A DNA stretch of 64,000 nucleotides, taken from NCBI GenBank assembly GCA_963798805.1, contig CAWCVC010000010.1, forward strand, positions 868,001 to 932,000, in the 5' to 3' direction. The notes under the pieces are model-generated. The model made no database searches. It saw only the letters and a list, made by a program, of their open reading frames with translations, and had not been told where the DNA came from. The translations under genes were made by a program, and so were the position numbers. Numbering within the stretch: the stretch's first letter is position 1; every line of letters begins with the position of its first letter. This stretch comes from CAVZCK01 sp963798805. Its GTDB lineage: Bacteria; Pseudomonadota; Alphaproteobacteria; Rhizobiales; Rhodomicrobiaceae. Shown here piece by piece: positions 17,508 through 25,782 of the stretch.

Positions 17508-18911
17508 ATGGACTACGATCTCATTGTCATCGGAAGCGGCCCGGGCGGCTATGTCGGCGCGATCCGCGCCGCCCAGCTCGGCATGAAGGTCGGCGTGGTG
17601 GAGAAGCGCGCCACCCATGGCGGCACCTGCCTCAATATCGGCTGCATCCCCTCCAAGGCGCTGCTGCATTCATCCGAGCTTTACGAGGAAGCCGCCAACG
17701 GCATGAGCCATATGGGCATCAAGGTGAAGCCCGAGCTCGATCTGAAGGGCATGATGGCCTACAAGGACGAGGGCGTCGACGGCAACGTCAAAGGCGTCGA
17801 CTTCCTGTTCAAGAAGAACAAGATCGAGTCGCATCACGGCACCGCGCGGATCACCGCACCGGGCAAGGTCGAGGTGCAGAGCGAGAGTGGCGGCGGCGCC
17901 AAGACGCTGACGGCGAAGGCGATCGTCATCGCCACCGGCTCGGACGTGGCGCGCCTGCCCGGCATCGAGATCGACGAGAAGAAGGTGGTTTCGTCGACTG
18001 GCGCGCTGGAGCTCTCGGCCGTGCCTCAGAAGCTGCTCGTGGTCGGTGCCGGGATCATCGGCCTCGAGCTCGGCTCGGTCTGGCGCCGGCTCGGCTCCAA
18101 GGTATTGGTCGTCGAATTTCTCGACCGTATCATTCCCGGCATGGACGGCGAAGTTGCCAGGCAGTTTCAGCGCATCCTGTCGAAGCAGGGCATCGAGTTC
18201 AAGCTCGGCCACAAGGTCACTTCTGTCGAGACCAACGGCAAAGGCGTGAATGCGACCATCGAGCCGTCTCAAGGCGGCGGCGAGAAAGAAGCGATCGACG
18301 CCGATGCCGTACTGGTCGCGATCGGCCGCGTGCCATATACGGACGGGCTCGGCCTGGAAGATCTCGGCGTCAGGCTCGACAATCGCCGCCGCATCATCGT
18401 CGACGAGCACTATCAGACCAATGTCGAGGGCATCTACGCCATCGGCGATGTAATCGCCGGGCCGATGCTGGCGCATAAGGCCGAGGATGAGGGCGTCGCC
18501 GTTGCGGAGATCCTCGCCGGTCAGGCCGGCCACGTGAATTACGGCGTCATCCCGAATGTGATCTACACCTATCCGGAGGTCGCCTCGGTGGGAAAGACCG
18601 AGGAAGAGCTGAAGGAGGCGGGCGTCGCCTATAAGTCCGGCAAGTTTCCCTTCACCGCCAACGGCCGCGCCAAGGTCAACCGCCAGACCGACGGCTTCGT
18701 CAAGGTGCTTGCCGACGCCAAGACCGACCGCGTTCTCGGCCTGCACATCGTCGGCCCCGATGCCGGCAACATGATCGCCGAGGCCGCGGTGCTGATGGAG
18801 TTCGGCGGCTCGGCGGAGGATCTGGCGCGCACTTGCCACGCCCATCCGACGCTTACCGAAGCGATCAAGGAGGCTGCGCTCGCGGTCGACAAGCGCGCCA
18901 TTCACATGTGA
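17508..18911 (+). CDS. lpdA: Dihydrolipoyl dehydrogenase (E3)
   Basis: FAD enzyme that reoxidises lipoamide with NAD+ for the 2-oxoacid dehydrogenase complexes. 467 aa from MDYDLIVIGSGPGGYVGAIR, the FAD-binding loop. The redox disulfide is in GGTCLNIGCIPSKAL, the NAD loop is VVGAGIIGLELGSVW, and the C-terminal His-Glu pair is in HAHPTLTEA. Last gene of the TCA operon, followed by candidate terminator hairpins. Confidence 0.97.
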   Translation: MDYDLIVIGSGPGGYVGAIRAAQLGMKVGVVEKRATHGGTCLNIGCIPSKALLHSSELYEEAANGMSHMGIKVKPELDLKGMMAYKDEGVDGNVKGVDFLFKKNKIESHHGTARITAPGKVEVQSESGGGAKTLTAKAIVIATGSDVARLPGIEIDEKKVVSSTGALELSAVPQKLLVVGAGIIGLELGSVWRRLGSKVLVVEFLDRIIPGMDGEVARQFQRILSKQGIEFKLGHKVTSVETNGKGVNATIEPSQGGGEKEAIDADAVLVAIGRVPYTDGLGLEDLGVRLDNRRRIIVDEHYQTNVEGIYAIGDVIAGPMLAHKAEDEGVAVAEILAGQAGHVNYGVIPNVIYTYPEVASVGKTEEELKEAGVAYKSGKFPFTANGRAKVNRQTDGFVKVLADAKTDRVLGLHIVGPDAGNMIAEAAVLMEFGGSAEDLARTCHAHPTLTEAIKEAALAVDKRAIHM

Positions 18912-18954
18912 TCCGACAGTCGCCAGCGCGGCATCCACAGCCCCAAAACAAATC

Positions 18955-18980
18955 GAGCCCCGGCTTGAGGGCCGAGGCTC
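18955..18980 (+). terminator. Candidate terminator after lpdA
   Basis: GAGCCCCGGC and GCCGAGGCTC pair with one mismatch around a 6-nt loop, 43 bp after the lpdA stop. There is no clear T-tract. A second small stem, TCACCC-GTTT-GGGTGA at 19095-19110 followed by CATTTT, lies just before the opposing opg gene and may do the same job. Confidence 0.5.
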
Positions 18981-19119
18981 AGTCTTGAGTATGTCGTGTG
19001 CAGTACCGGGGGGCTGTGCTGAATAAATTGAGTTTAGCCTATCGTCCGCACATGGACCAACCCGGTCAATATATTCCATGCTACGGAATAAACATCACCC
19101 GTTTGGGTGACATTTTGGG

Positions 19120-20670
19120 TCACGAACGTTTCCAAGCCTCAACGTGCTGATACAGCCACGTCTCGGTGAGCGGGCGGCCGTTCCGCTCCAGATAGGCCCG
19201 CAGCTCCGCAGTCTCGTGGCCATCGGCGATATAGTCGAACATCGCCCGCCAGCGCCGGGTGCCAACGATCCGGTAGGCCGAGACCAGGTCGTATTTGCCC
19301 CGGCTGACGGTGAGATTCAGCGTCACGCCGTCCTTATTGCCGAGCGTGCCGAGCTCTCCGCCTTCGAAATCGATCACATATTTCGTCACATCGGAGCGCC
19401 GCGTCTTCATACCCGGCCGCCCGCCCGCGCCGCGCCGGGTGGCGACCACCTTGCCGGCGTGGATGTCGATGGGCATGTCGTTGCGCCAATAGATACGATA
19501 GCTGAGGGCGACACGGCCGCCCGCGCGAAAGGGCGTTTTTGGGTTCCAGAATGCGACGATATTGTCGGATGTCTCGTCGTCCGTCGGAATTTCGAGAAGC
19601 TGGACAGCGCCCTCGCCCCAGTCGTTGACCGGCTCGACCCAGACCGAGGGGCGCAGATTGTAGAACACGCCGTCATCCTCATAGGCGTCGAAATTGCGCT
19701 CACGCTGCAGAAGGCCGAAACCCTTGGGCGTCTTGTCGATGAACGAGCTGAGCTTGGTGACGGGGGGATTGTTCAGCGGCCGCCAGATATGCTCACCCTT
19801 GCCCGTCCAGATCGCCAGGCCGTCAGTGTCATGGATCTCTGGCCGCCAGTCCCACGCCTGATCACGGTTGAGCTTACCGTACCAGTACATGCTGGTCAGC
19901 GGGGCGATCCCGAGTCGATCGACATCGCGGCGGGCATGCAGCACGAGATCGACCGCCGTAATGGCGCCATGCTGGCGGACGGCGCGGATCCGGTAAGCGC
20001 CGCAGACGCTCGGGCTGTCGAGCAGCGCATAGATCAGGATGCCGTCCTCGTCGTCCAGCTTCTCAATCCAGAAATTGGTGAAGCGCGGAAACTCCTCGGG
20101 CTCGGGCAGACCGATATTCAGGGCGAGCCCGCGCGTCGAGAGTCCGTATTGCTTGGTCTCGCCCGTGGTGCGGAAATAGGACGCGCCGAGAAAGGCGATC
20201 CAGTCGGGCTCGTCCTTGGCGCGCATGACGCGGAAGCCGGCAAAGCCGGTATCGGGGGGGAGAGCCCGGGCGAATTGCGCCTCGCCATAGGTGAATAGCT
20301 CGGGGCTGTAGAGCACCTCCCGGGACTGGCCGTCCCGGACGATGAAGATCCGCACCGGCTCCATGAAGTATTTTCCGACATGGAACAGCTCAACAGGATA
20401 GGATTTCGGCCCCGGCACGATTGCAGCGTCATCCCGATAGTGGATCTCCTGATAGGCGTCGTAGTCTATGCGTCGGGTCAGCTCGGGATCGCTCGGCGCC
20501 GCGGGCTTGAAAGGCAGCTGCGAAATTGCCTCAGCCCATCCTTGCAGCGCTTCCCAGCTGAAGCGCACGGGCGGCCCATAAGAAACAGCAGCATGTGCGT
20601 GATCGGGTCTCAAGGCGGCCGCCGCCGCGAGTGCCGCGCCACCCGCCAAAAACAAACGTCTTGTAATCAT
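19120..20670 (-). CDS. Periplasmic glucan biosynthesis protein (OpgG/OpgD family)
   Basis: 516 aa, full length for the MdoG/OpgG family, which shapes the backbone or branching of osmoregulated periplasmic glucans. The N-terminus MITRRLFLAGGAALAAAAAL is a twin-arginine signal, as in OpgD. Family segments include VRFSWEALQGWAEAIS near the N-terminus and a C-terminal half rich in beta strands. OpgG versus OpgD cannot be decided by eye, and no opgH lies nearby. Confidence 0.88.
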   Translation of the reverse strand: MITRRLFLAGGAALAAAAALRPDHAHAAVSYGPPVRFSWEALQGWAEAISQLPFKPAAPSDPELTRRIDYDAYQEIHYRDDAAIVPGPKSYPVELFHVGKYFMEPVRIFIVRDGQSREVLYSPELFTYGEAQFARALPPDTGFAGFRVMRAKDEPDWIAFLGASYFRTTGETKQYGLSTRGLALNIGLPEPEEFPRFTNFWIEKLDDEDGILIYALLDSPSVCGAYRIRAVRQHGAITAVDLVLHARRDVDRLGIAPLTSMYWYGKLNRDQAWDWRPEIHDTDGLAIWTGKGEHIWRPLNNPPVTKLSSFIDKTPKGFGLLQRERNFDAYEDDGVFYNLRPSVWVEPVNDWGEGAVQLLEIPTDDETSDNIVAFWNPKTPFRAGGRVALSYRIYWRNDMPIDIHAGKVVATRRGAGGRPGMKTRRSDVTKYVIDFEGGELGTLGNKDGVTLNLTVSRGKYDLVSAYRIVGTRRWRAMFDYIADGHETAELRAYLERNGRPLTETWLYQHVEAWKRS

Positions 20671-20868
20671 TTCGGCAAAGGAAATTCTGGTTATCTTCTC
20701 CGGCCGGACGATTCACATCAGCCGGCCGCCCGCCGGGCTGCTCGCCAGCTCGGCATCTGTACGCAAAATATGCGCATTTGACTAGCCGACGGCAACCGAC
20801 AAATAGTCGCTTGTGAGCGCATTTGCCATCGCAACCGCATGGGAGGTCTGCGGATTTCGCAGGGCAGC

Positions 20869-21798
20869 CTAAGCCTGGGGCGGTTTGGCCGCGGACAGGA
20901 TCGCCCGCGCCTTCTTGCAATCGATCTGCATCTGCGTCGCCAGATCAGTGCCGGAGCGGAATTTGGCGTCCGGCCGGATAAAATCGACGAACTGCACCTT
21001 GATCCTGCGGCCATAGAGATCGCCATCGAAGTCGAAGAGAAAGGTCTCCAAGAGCGGCGGCCCGGCGTCGAATGTCGGGCGCGTGCCGAGATAGGCGGCG
21101 CCTTGATGCCATTCGCCGTCGACACCGACCAGCACGGCATAGATGCCGTAGCGCAATGACTGCCCTTCGGCGAGCCGGAGATTGGCTGTCGGAAAGCCGA
21201 GGCCAGTGCCCCGCCCCGCGCCGGATTCGACCACGCCTTCGATCTGCCACCAAGCTCCAAGCGCCTCCCCGGCACTGGTGACATCGCCTTCTGCCAACAT
21301 TTCGCGGATGCGCGTCGATGAGAAGATCTCGCCGGCGCTTCCGACCGGCTCGACCACAGTGACGCCGAAGCCATATTTCGCCCCGAGCGCCTCCAGCACC
21401 GCCGGATTACCCTGCCGGCCCTTGCCGAAATAGAAATTATAGCCGACCGTCGCATAGCTGACGGCAAAGCCCTCGACCAAGACATTGTGGACGAAGCTTT
21501 CGGCGCTGAGGCCCGCAAGCTCCGCATTGAAGGGCAGCACCGCGACGAGATCGAGGCCGCAATTCTCAAGCAGCTCGAGCTTGCGCTCCAAGCTGGTGAG
21601 TTGAAACAGCGGCCGGTTCGGCTGGAAGAACGCCCGCGGATGCGGCTCGAACACCATCGCACCGGCAAGCACGCCCGGCCCGGCGGCCGCCGCAATGACG
21701 GCGCGATGGCCGCGGTGAACCCCGTCGAAATTGCCGATCGCCAGGGACGCGCCTTTCAGCGCCTCCGGAACGTCACGCCAGCCATTCAGGACTTCCAT
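20869..21798 (-). CDS. ribF: Bifunctional riboflavin kinase / FAD synthetase
   Basis: Makes FMN and then FAD from riboflavin. 309 aa. The N-terminal nucleotidyltransferase domain has AIGNFDGVHRGHRAVI and the SSTRIREMLAEGDV motif; the C-terminal flavokinase domain has GRGTGLGFPTANLRL and FLFDFDGDLYG. It is 24 bp downstream of the MaoC gene on the same strand, in the order HAD, maoC, ribF. Confidence 0.96.
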   Translation of the reverse strand: MEVLNGWRDVPEALKGASLAIGNFDGVHRGHRAVIAAAAGPGVLAGAMVFEPHPRAFFQPNRPLFQLTSLERKLELLENCGLDLVAVLPFNAELAGLSAESFVHNVLVEGFAVSYATVGYNFYFGKGRQGNPAVLEALGAKYGFGVTVVEPVGSAGEIFSSTRIREMLAEGDVTSAGEALGAWWQIEGVVESGAGRGTGLGFPTANLRLAEGQSLRYGIYAVLVGVDGEWHQGAAYLGTRPTFDAGPPLLETFLFDFDGDLYGRRIKVQFVDFIRPDAKFRSGTDLATQMQIDCKKARAILSAAKPPQA

Positions 21799-21822
21799 AG
21801 AACCCCGTTCCGATGCCTCCGC

Positions 21823-22254
21823 TCAGCCTTCGCGCGAGGGCACGACCAGCAAAGCCTCGCCTTCCAATACCGTTTTGCCCCCGACCGAGCAATCGCATGT
21901 CAGGATGACGCGCTTTTTTTCCGGGAGCAGCTCGACCACGCGGGCCTTGGCCACCACCTCATCGCCGATTCGCACCGGCCGGCGGAAATTGAGGCTTTGC
22001 GAGACATAGATGGCACCGGGCCCTGGCAGAATGGTCCCGAGAACCGTCGAAATATAGCTCGCGGTCAGCGCGCCATGAGCGATCCGGCCCTTGAACATCG
22101 ATTCGGCAGCGTAGTTCTCGTCCAGATGCAGCGGGTTGGTATCGCCCGTGACTTCGGCAAAGATGACGATATCCTCGTCGCGTACGCGGCGGGCATAGCT
22201 CGCCTCCATACCGATGATGAGATCCTCAAAAAAATGCCCATCTTTGCCGTTCAT
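21823..22254 (-). CDS. MaoC-family (R)-specific enoyl-CoA hydratase-like protein
   Basis: 143 aa hot-dog-fold protein. The hydratase-2 motif is FAEVTGDTNPLHLDENYA, followed by FKGRIAHGALTASY, giving the catalytic Asp and His. The likely reaction is reversible hydration of 2-enoyl-CoA, as in PhaJ. The start MNGKDGHFF is chosen for the GGAGG just upstream; an in-frame upstream ATG at 22284 would add ten unlikely residues. Confidence 0.85.
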   Translation of the reverse strand: MNGKDGHFFEDLIIGMEASYARRVRDEDIVIFAEVTGDTNPLHLDENYAAESMFKGRIAHGALTASYISTVLGTILPGPGAIYVSQSLNFRRPVRIGDEVVAKARVVELLPEKKRVILTCDCSVGGKTVLEGEALLVVPSREG

Positions 22255-22427
22255 ACAAACTCCTCCAGATGCAACACTGCCCACTTATTTTGCACGGCAC
22301 AAATCTCGCTGCACAGCAAAAAGTCATGGAACGGTAAGTGGAGGAGCGCAAGTTGCTCTTTGGTCGAAGAGGCGCAACGGGTCACGCTCTCGGCCGGCGC
22401 GCCTGACCGTCGAGAAAAATCAGAAAA

Positions 22428-23297
22428 TTACCAGCTTAGCTGGCTAAGCGCGGCCACAGGGCGGGCTTTCGACCCGGCGAACAGGCGTGTGAGGCTGCTT
22501 TGCTGCAACCCGCCATTGTGGAACCCGTTCATGTGCACCGCGCTGGCGACATAGACACTGTCGATTTTCTGCGCTGCAGCACCGGCAATGTCGGTGCGGA
22601 CTCCGTCGCCGATGGCCATGATGCGGTGCCTCGGTATGGCGGAGCCGCGCCTGGCCATCACCAGAGCCAGCGCCAGATCGTAAATCGGCTTATGTGGCTT
22701 ACCCGCATAGATGACCCGGCCGCCAATCTCGGCATAGGCCTCGGCGATCGCGCCGGCACAATAAACCAGGCGCTCGCCCCGCTCGACCTTCACGTCCGGA
22801 TTGGCGCAGATCATCGGCAGCTTGTGCTCATAGAACTCGCCGAGCAGGCCGGCATAATCCTCCGGCGTTTCCGTCTCGTCGTCGCGCAGCCCCGAGCAGA
22901 TGACCGCTGCGCTGTCCGAGACACTGCCGAGCGTGAGGCCCAGCCCGTCGAAAATCGGCAGATCGCGAGCCGGGCCGAGGTGGGACACCGTCTGGCCGGT
23001 ATATTTCGCCATCAGCATGCGGGTGACGTCGCCCGAGGTGGCGATGCCGTCATAGCAATCGGCCGGCACGCCGACCTCGCGAAGCTGCTCGGCAACCGTC
23101 TCGCGCGGGCGCGGCGCGTTGGAGATCAGGATGACGACGCCGCCGCCGTCACGGAACAGCCGGCAGGCTTCCACCGCATGTGGGAACGGCTGCAGGCCGT
23201 TATGCATAACCCCCCAGATATCGGCCAGCCAGGCGTCATAGCGGCGGGCAAGGCCGGAAATCGAATCTAGGATCGGGATCAGTGGCGCTTCGATCAT
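22428..23297 (-). CDS. HAD-superfamily class IIA phosphatase (TIGR01459 type)
   Basis: About 289 aa from MIEAPLIPILDSISGLARRY. The HAD nucleophile motif is DAWLADIWGVMHNG, followed by ILISNAPRP and, near the end, GKPHKPIYDLAL and AIGDGVRTDIAGA. This matches the alphaproteobacterial NagD-like TIGR01459 group. Substrate unknown. An in-frame TTG at 23333 gives a longer N-terminus; neither start has a strong ribosome site. Confidence 0.85.
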   Translation of the reverse strand: MIEAPLIPILDSISGLARRYDAWLADIWGVMHNGLQPFPHAVEACRLFRDGGGVVILISNAPRPRETVAEQLREVGVPADCYDGIATSGDVTRMLMAKYTGQTVSHLGPARDLPIFDGLGLTLGSVSDSAAVICSGLRDDETETPEDYAGLLGEFYEHKLPMICANPDVKVERGERLVYCAGAIAEAYAEIGGRVIYAGKPHKPIYDLALALVMARRGSAIPRHRIMAIGDGVRTDIAGAAAQKIDSVYVASAVHMNGFHNGGLQQSSLTRLFAGSKARPVAALSQLSW

Positions 23298-23441
23298 CTT
23301 AAATTTGCTAGGATCGCATAAGGGCAACGTCAAGGGCTGTTGGAAATTATCCGATCCTCATTGCAAAGTTGTGGCAAAACTTCGTCTGCCACCGAAAATT
23401 GGCGGCCGGCGTTCTCTTACAGCGATCCTTGCGGATAGTGG

Positions 23442-23560
23442 CTACATGCCCCAGCGCAGCGCCGCCGTGTGCACCGGCGCGTCCCACAAGGCTTTCATCT
23501 CGCCGTCGAGCTTGGTTAGCGTGATCGAGCAGCCCGCCATCTCCAGCGAGGTGCAGAATG
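23442..23560 (-). pseudogene. Remnant: C-terminus of dihydroxyacetone kinase subunit DhaK
   Basis: An uninterrupted stretch of about 39 codons ends at the stop at 23444-23442. It reads TSLEMAGCSITLTKLDG followed by LWDAPVHTAALRWGM. LDDEL..LWDAPVHTPALRW is the family's C-terminus. Nothing upstream in frame matches the remaining ~290 residues, so this is a fragment left by deletion. Confidence 0.65.
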
Positions 23561-23689
23561 CGCCGTGACCTGAAGATCCCCCACTCATCCGAACTCGTCA
23601 GGATGCGCTCGTAATAGGGACGCCGATCCAGCGGATCGGCCGGCGATTGGCGCAGTAAGTGGTAAAAGAAAGATAGACCGTCCAGAGCA

Positions 23690-23873
23690 GTGGAACTCGA
23701 ATTTCATCTTGATGCCGGTCTTGGCGGTAAAATCCTTGGAGAACTCGACCAGCGCGTTGGCAGGGGGCCCAAGCGGCCCAGCAGAAGGTGATCTCTTTGT
23801 CCTGCGCGGATGTGGACGTGGTGCTGAATAAGGCTATCGGGGCCGGCGCGATAGCGATCTTCCATGCCTTCAT
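23690..23873 (-). pseudogene. Remnant: N-terminus of an ABC sugar-type solute-binding protein
   Basis: A start with good ribosome site (AGGAGGAGCC before ATG 23873) opens MKAWKIAIAPAPIALFSTTS, a signal-peptide-like sequence, then DKEITFCWAAW. The frame shifts near 23770 and continues in another frame as PANALVEFSKDFTAKTGIKM, typical of sugar-binding lipoprotein-like SBPs, before dissolving. With the DhaK tail it suggests a lost sugar or polyol catabolic cluster. Confidence 0.6.
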
Positions 23874-24658
23874 GGCTCCTCCTGGCTACCTCCGACCGCC
23901 CGTCGTCTTGTCACTGGTTTTGCGCCAACCGGTCGATTAAAACCAGCATCGGGCAAGCGGCTCAGCTAAACCAATTCGCCGGTTGTTACTAAACCGAGTC
24001 AAGCGGGTCGTGGGGGGCCTTGCGGCGCCGGGTCTTGCGGGATTCAATAGAGGGTCGGAGGAAAGGCGGACTTTGAGAAGAGCGCGGCGAACGACGCGCG
24101 CCCTCGCGCAACTTTCGCGGCGTGTGTGAAATGGCGGATGGGTCGCTGAAACAGGCGTTATACGGATGAATTCCGATTCCGCATTTGGGTGATGCGCTGG
24201 CATGCACGCCAGGACGCTTAGAGCGGGCAAACCTCCGAGAGCGAAGAGAGGGTCCAGCGCATCACCAAAATGCGGAATCGTTGCAAACTGGGAAAATGAG
24301 CGAGGCCTTAGCGGATCAATCTCTAATTTCAATTTTCAGAACTACAACCTTTAGTTTATAAGCACTTAAGGATTTGTCAACCGGCAAACCTTACCTAGGG
24401 AATTGCCGAAAGGGCACCGCCAGCCCTCGCAAGAGGCGGGTCCGCCTTACGTCGCGGCAAATAATCTGCCTACGGAGCATTCGCCATTTATTAAGCGTAC
24501 CGAGCCAATTTTCTTAAACTGCGTTCGAGTGCGGACAGTCTGAAAGCGTTCTTTAATGAATGGAGCTTAGATTTTGCCCATCGGACGCAAGGCCTCTTGC
24601 GTTCAAGCCAGCTTTAAAACCCGCAAAACTCAACCTGTTACGTGTTCAGGAGACACAG
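23874..24658. other. Gene-free region with inverted repeat
   Basis: I see no convincing gene. The stretch holds a 26-bp inverted repeat (24175-24279) and an AT-richer part (24300-24560), probably the promoter and leader of the pilin gene at 24659. A GC-rich stretch near 24410-24450 could fold. Confidence 0.6.
24175..24279. repeat. 26-bp inverted repeat
   Basis: The left arm (24175-24200) begins GATTCCGCATTT and ends GATGCGCTGG. The right arm (24254-24279) is its reverse complement with one mismatch. The arms are 53 bp apart. It resembles dispersed palindromic elements of Hyphomicrobiales; no transposase lies inside. Confidence 0.75.
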
Positions 24659-24853
24659 ATGTACAGCTTGATCAAAAAGTTTGTTGAAGATGAGCGTGGC
24701 GCGACCTCGATCGAGTACGGCCTGATCGCCGCCGGAATCGGTGTTGCCCTGATTACGCTGGTCGGCCAGGTCGGTGACGAGATCCGTAACATGTTCACCG
24801 GCATCCAGACGCAGTTGAACACCTTCAACAGCAGCACCGGCGCCGTTCAGTAA
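24659..24853 (+). CDS. flp: Flp family type IVb pilin
   Basis: 64 aa prepilin. A short charged leader (MYSLIKKFVEDERGA) precedes the hydrophobic helix TSIEYGLIAAGIGVALITL, with the Glu-Tyr pair of Flp pilins. The leader is cleaved by a CpaA/TadV peptidase, encoded 379 bp downstream. TCAGGAG lies before the ATG; a longer in-frame start is not pilin-like. Confidence 0.92.
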   Translation: MYSLIKKFVEDERGATSIEYGLIAAGIGVALITLVGQVGDEIRNMFTGIQTQLNTFNSSTGAVQ

Positions 24854-25003
24854 GCGGCGATGATCGCAATGAGCGGAAGCGGTCCCGGAGCCGCGTTCCG
24901 CCCCTGCGATGCCTGGCGACGCAGCGGCGCGGCAGCTCAAGCGCAGCCGCCTTTCCTCAGTTTCAGCCGGCTGAGCCATCCTCTTTCAACGGGCGCGAAT
25001 GCG

Positions 25004-25192
25004 ATGCGCAAGACGATCAGCGACTTTCTGGCCGATAGCCGCGGCAACGCGGCGCTCGAATACGGCCTCGTCCTCGCCGCGGTCGGAATCGGCCTCGTAT
25101 CCGCAGTTTCGGCTTTGGGCGAGGCACTCGGGGAGATCTACCGGTCGGTGCTTTCGGCGCTCGTCGCCATGAACGGCGCCACGCTGGGCTAG
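25004..25192 (+). CDS. Second Flp-type pilin or pseudopilin
   Basis: 62 aa from MRKTISDFLADSRGNAALEYGLVL, again a charged leader, Glu-Tyr and a hydrophobic helix. It is more diverged from the first pilin and may be a minor pilin. It lies 150 bp after the first pilin and just before the prepilin peptidase gene. Confidence 0.82.
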   Translation: MRKTISDFLADSRGNAALEYGLVLAAVGIGLVSAVSALGEALGEIYRSVLSALVAMNGATLG

Positions 25193-25231
25193 CCCATGCC
25201 CGCCCGCATTCGGTCACGACAGGCTGAGCCT

Positions 25232-25720
25232 ATGATCTCTTCGTTGCTCTACTTCATCTTCCCGGCGCTCATGGCCTTTGCCGCCAGCTATGACTGCCTG
25301 TCGCTGAGAATTTCCAACACGCTCTGCCTGACCATCGCCGGAGCGTTTTTCCCGGCCGCCATATTGATTGGTCTGCCCGCTCGAGAGATCCTCGCGCATC
25401 TCGGCTGCGCCGGCGCCATGCTGAGCCTCGGCTTCGCCCTCTTCGCGATGGGCTGGGTCGGCGGCGGAGACGCAAAGTTGTTCGGCGCCGCGGCGCTGTG
25501 GTTCGGCTGGGAGCGGATCGCAAGCTTCGGGATTGCGGTCGCCATCGCCGGCGGCCTCCTTGCGCTGGCCGTGCTCCTGCTGAGAGCACTCTCGGAGCAT
25601 CCGCTCTTCCCCTTCGGCCCGATGCCGGCAAGGCCAGAGCTTCCCTATGCGGTCGCGCTGGCGGCCGGGGCGCTCATCGTCTATCCGCAAACTCTTTGGG
25701 CTCTCGGCCACTTCTCCTGA
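25232..25720 (+). CDS. cpaA: Prepilin peptidase (CpaA/TadV family)
   Basis: About 162 aa, almost entirely membrane-spanning. The aspartyl protease residues are in SYDCLSLRISN and GWVGGGDAKLFGA, the two conserved Asp sites of A24 prepilin peptidases. It has the short form without the methylase domain, as in the Flp/Tad system. Start MISSLLYFIFP chosen over an ATG at 25196 that adds a charged tail. Confidence 0.9.
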   Translation: MISSLLYFIFPALMAFAASYDCLSLRISNTLCLTIAGAFFPAAILIGLPAREILAHLGCAGAMLSLGFALFAMGWVGGGDAKLFGAAALWFGWERIASFGIAVAIAGGLLALAVLLLRALSEHPLFPFGPMPARPELPYAVALAAGALIVYPQTLWALGHFS

Positions 25721-25730
25721 CGCGCCGGCC

Positions 25731-25758
25731 AAAGAAAAAGGGCGGCTCGGTGCCGCCC
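25731..25758 (-). terminator. Rho-independent terminator of glnA
   Basis: On the minus strand GGGCGGC, ACCGA loop, GCCGCCC, then TTTTTCTTT. It is strong in the glnA direction and may also stop cpaA transcripts. Confidence 0.88.
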
Positions 25759-25782
25759 TAGTCTGCCTGTGTCAAGGAGAGG

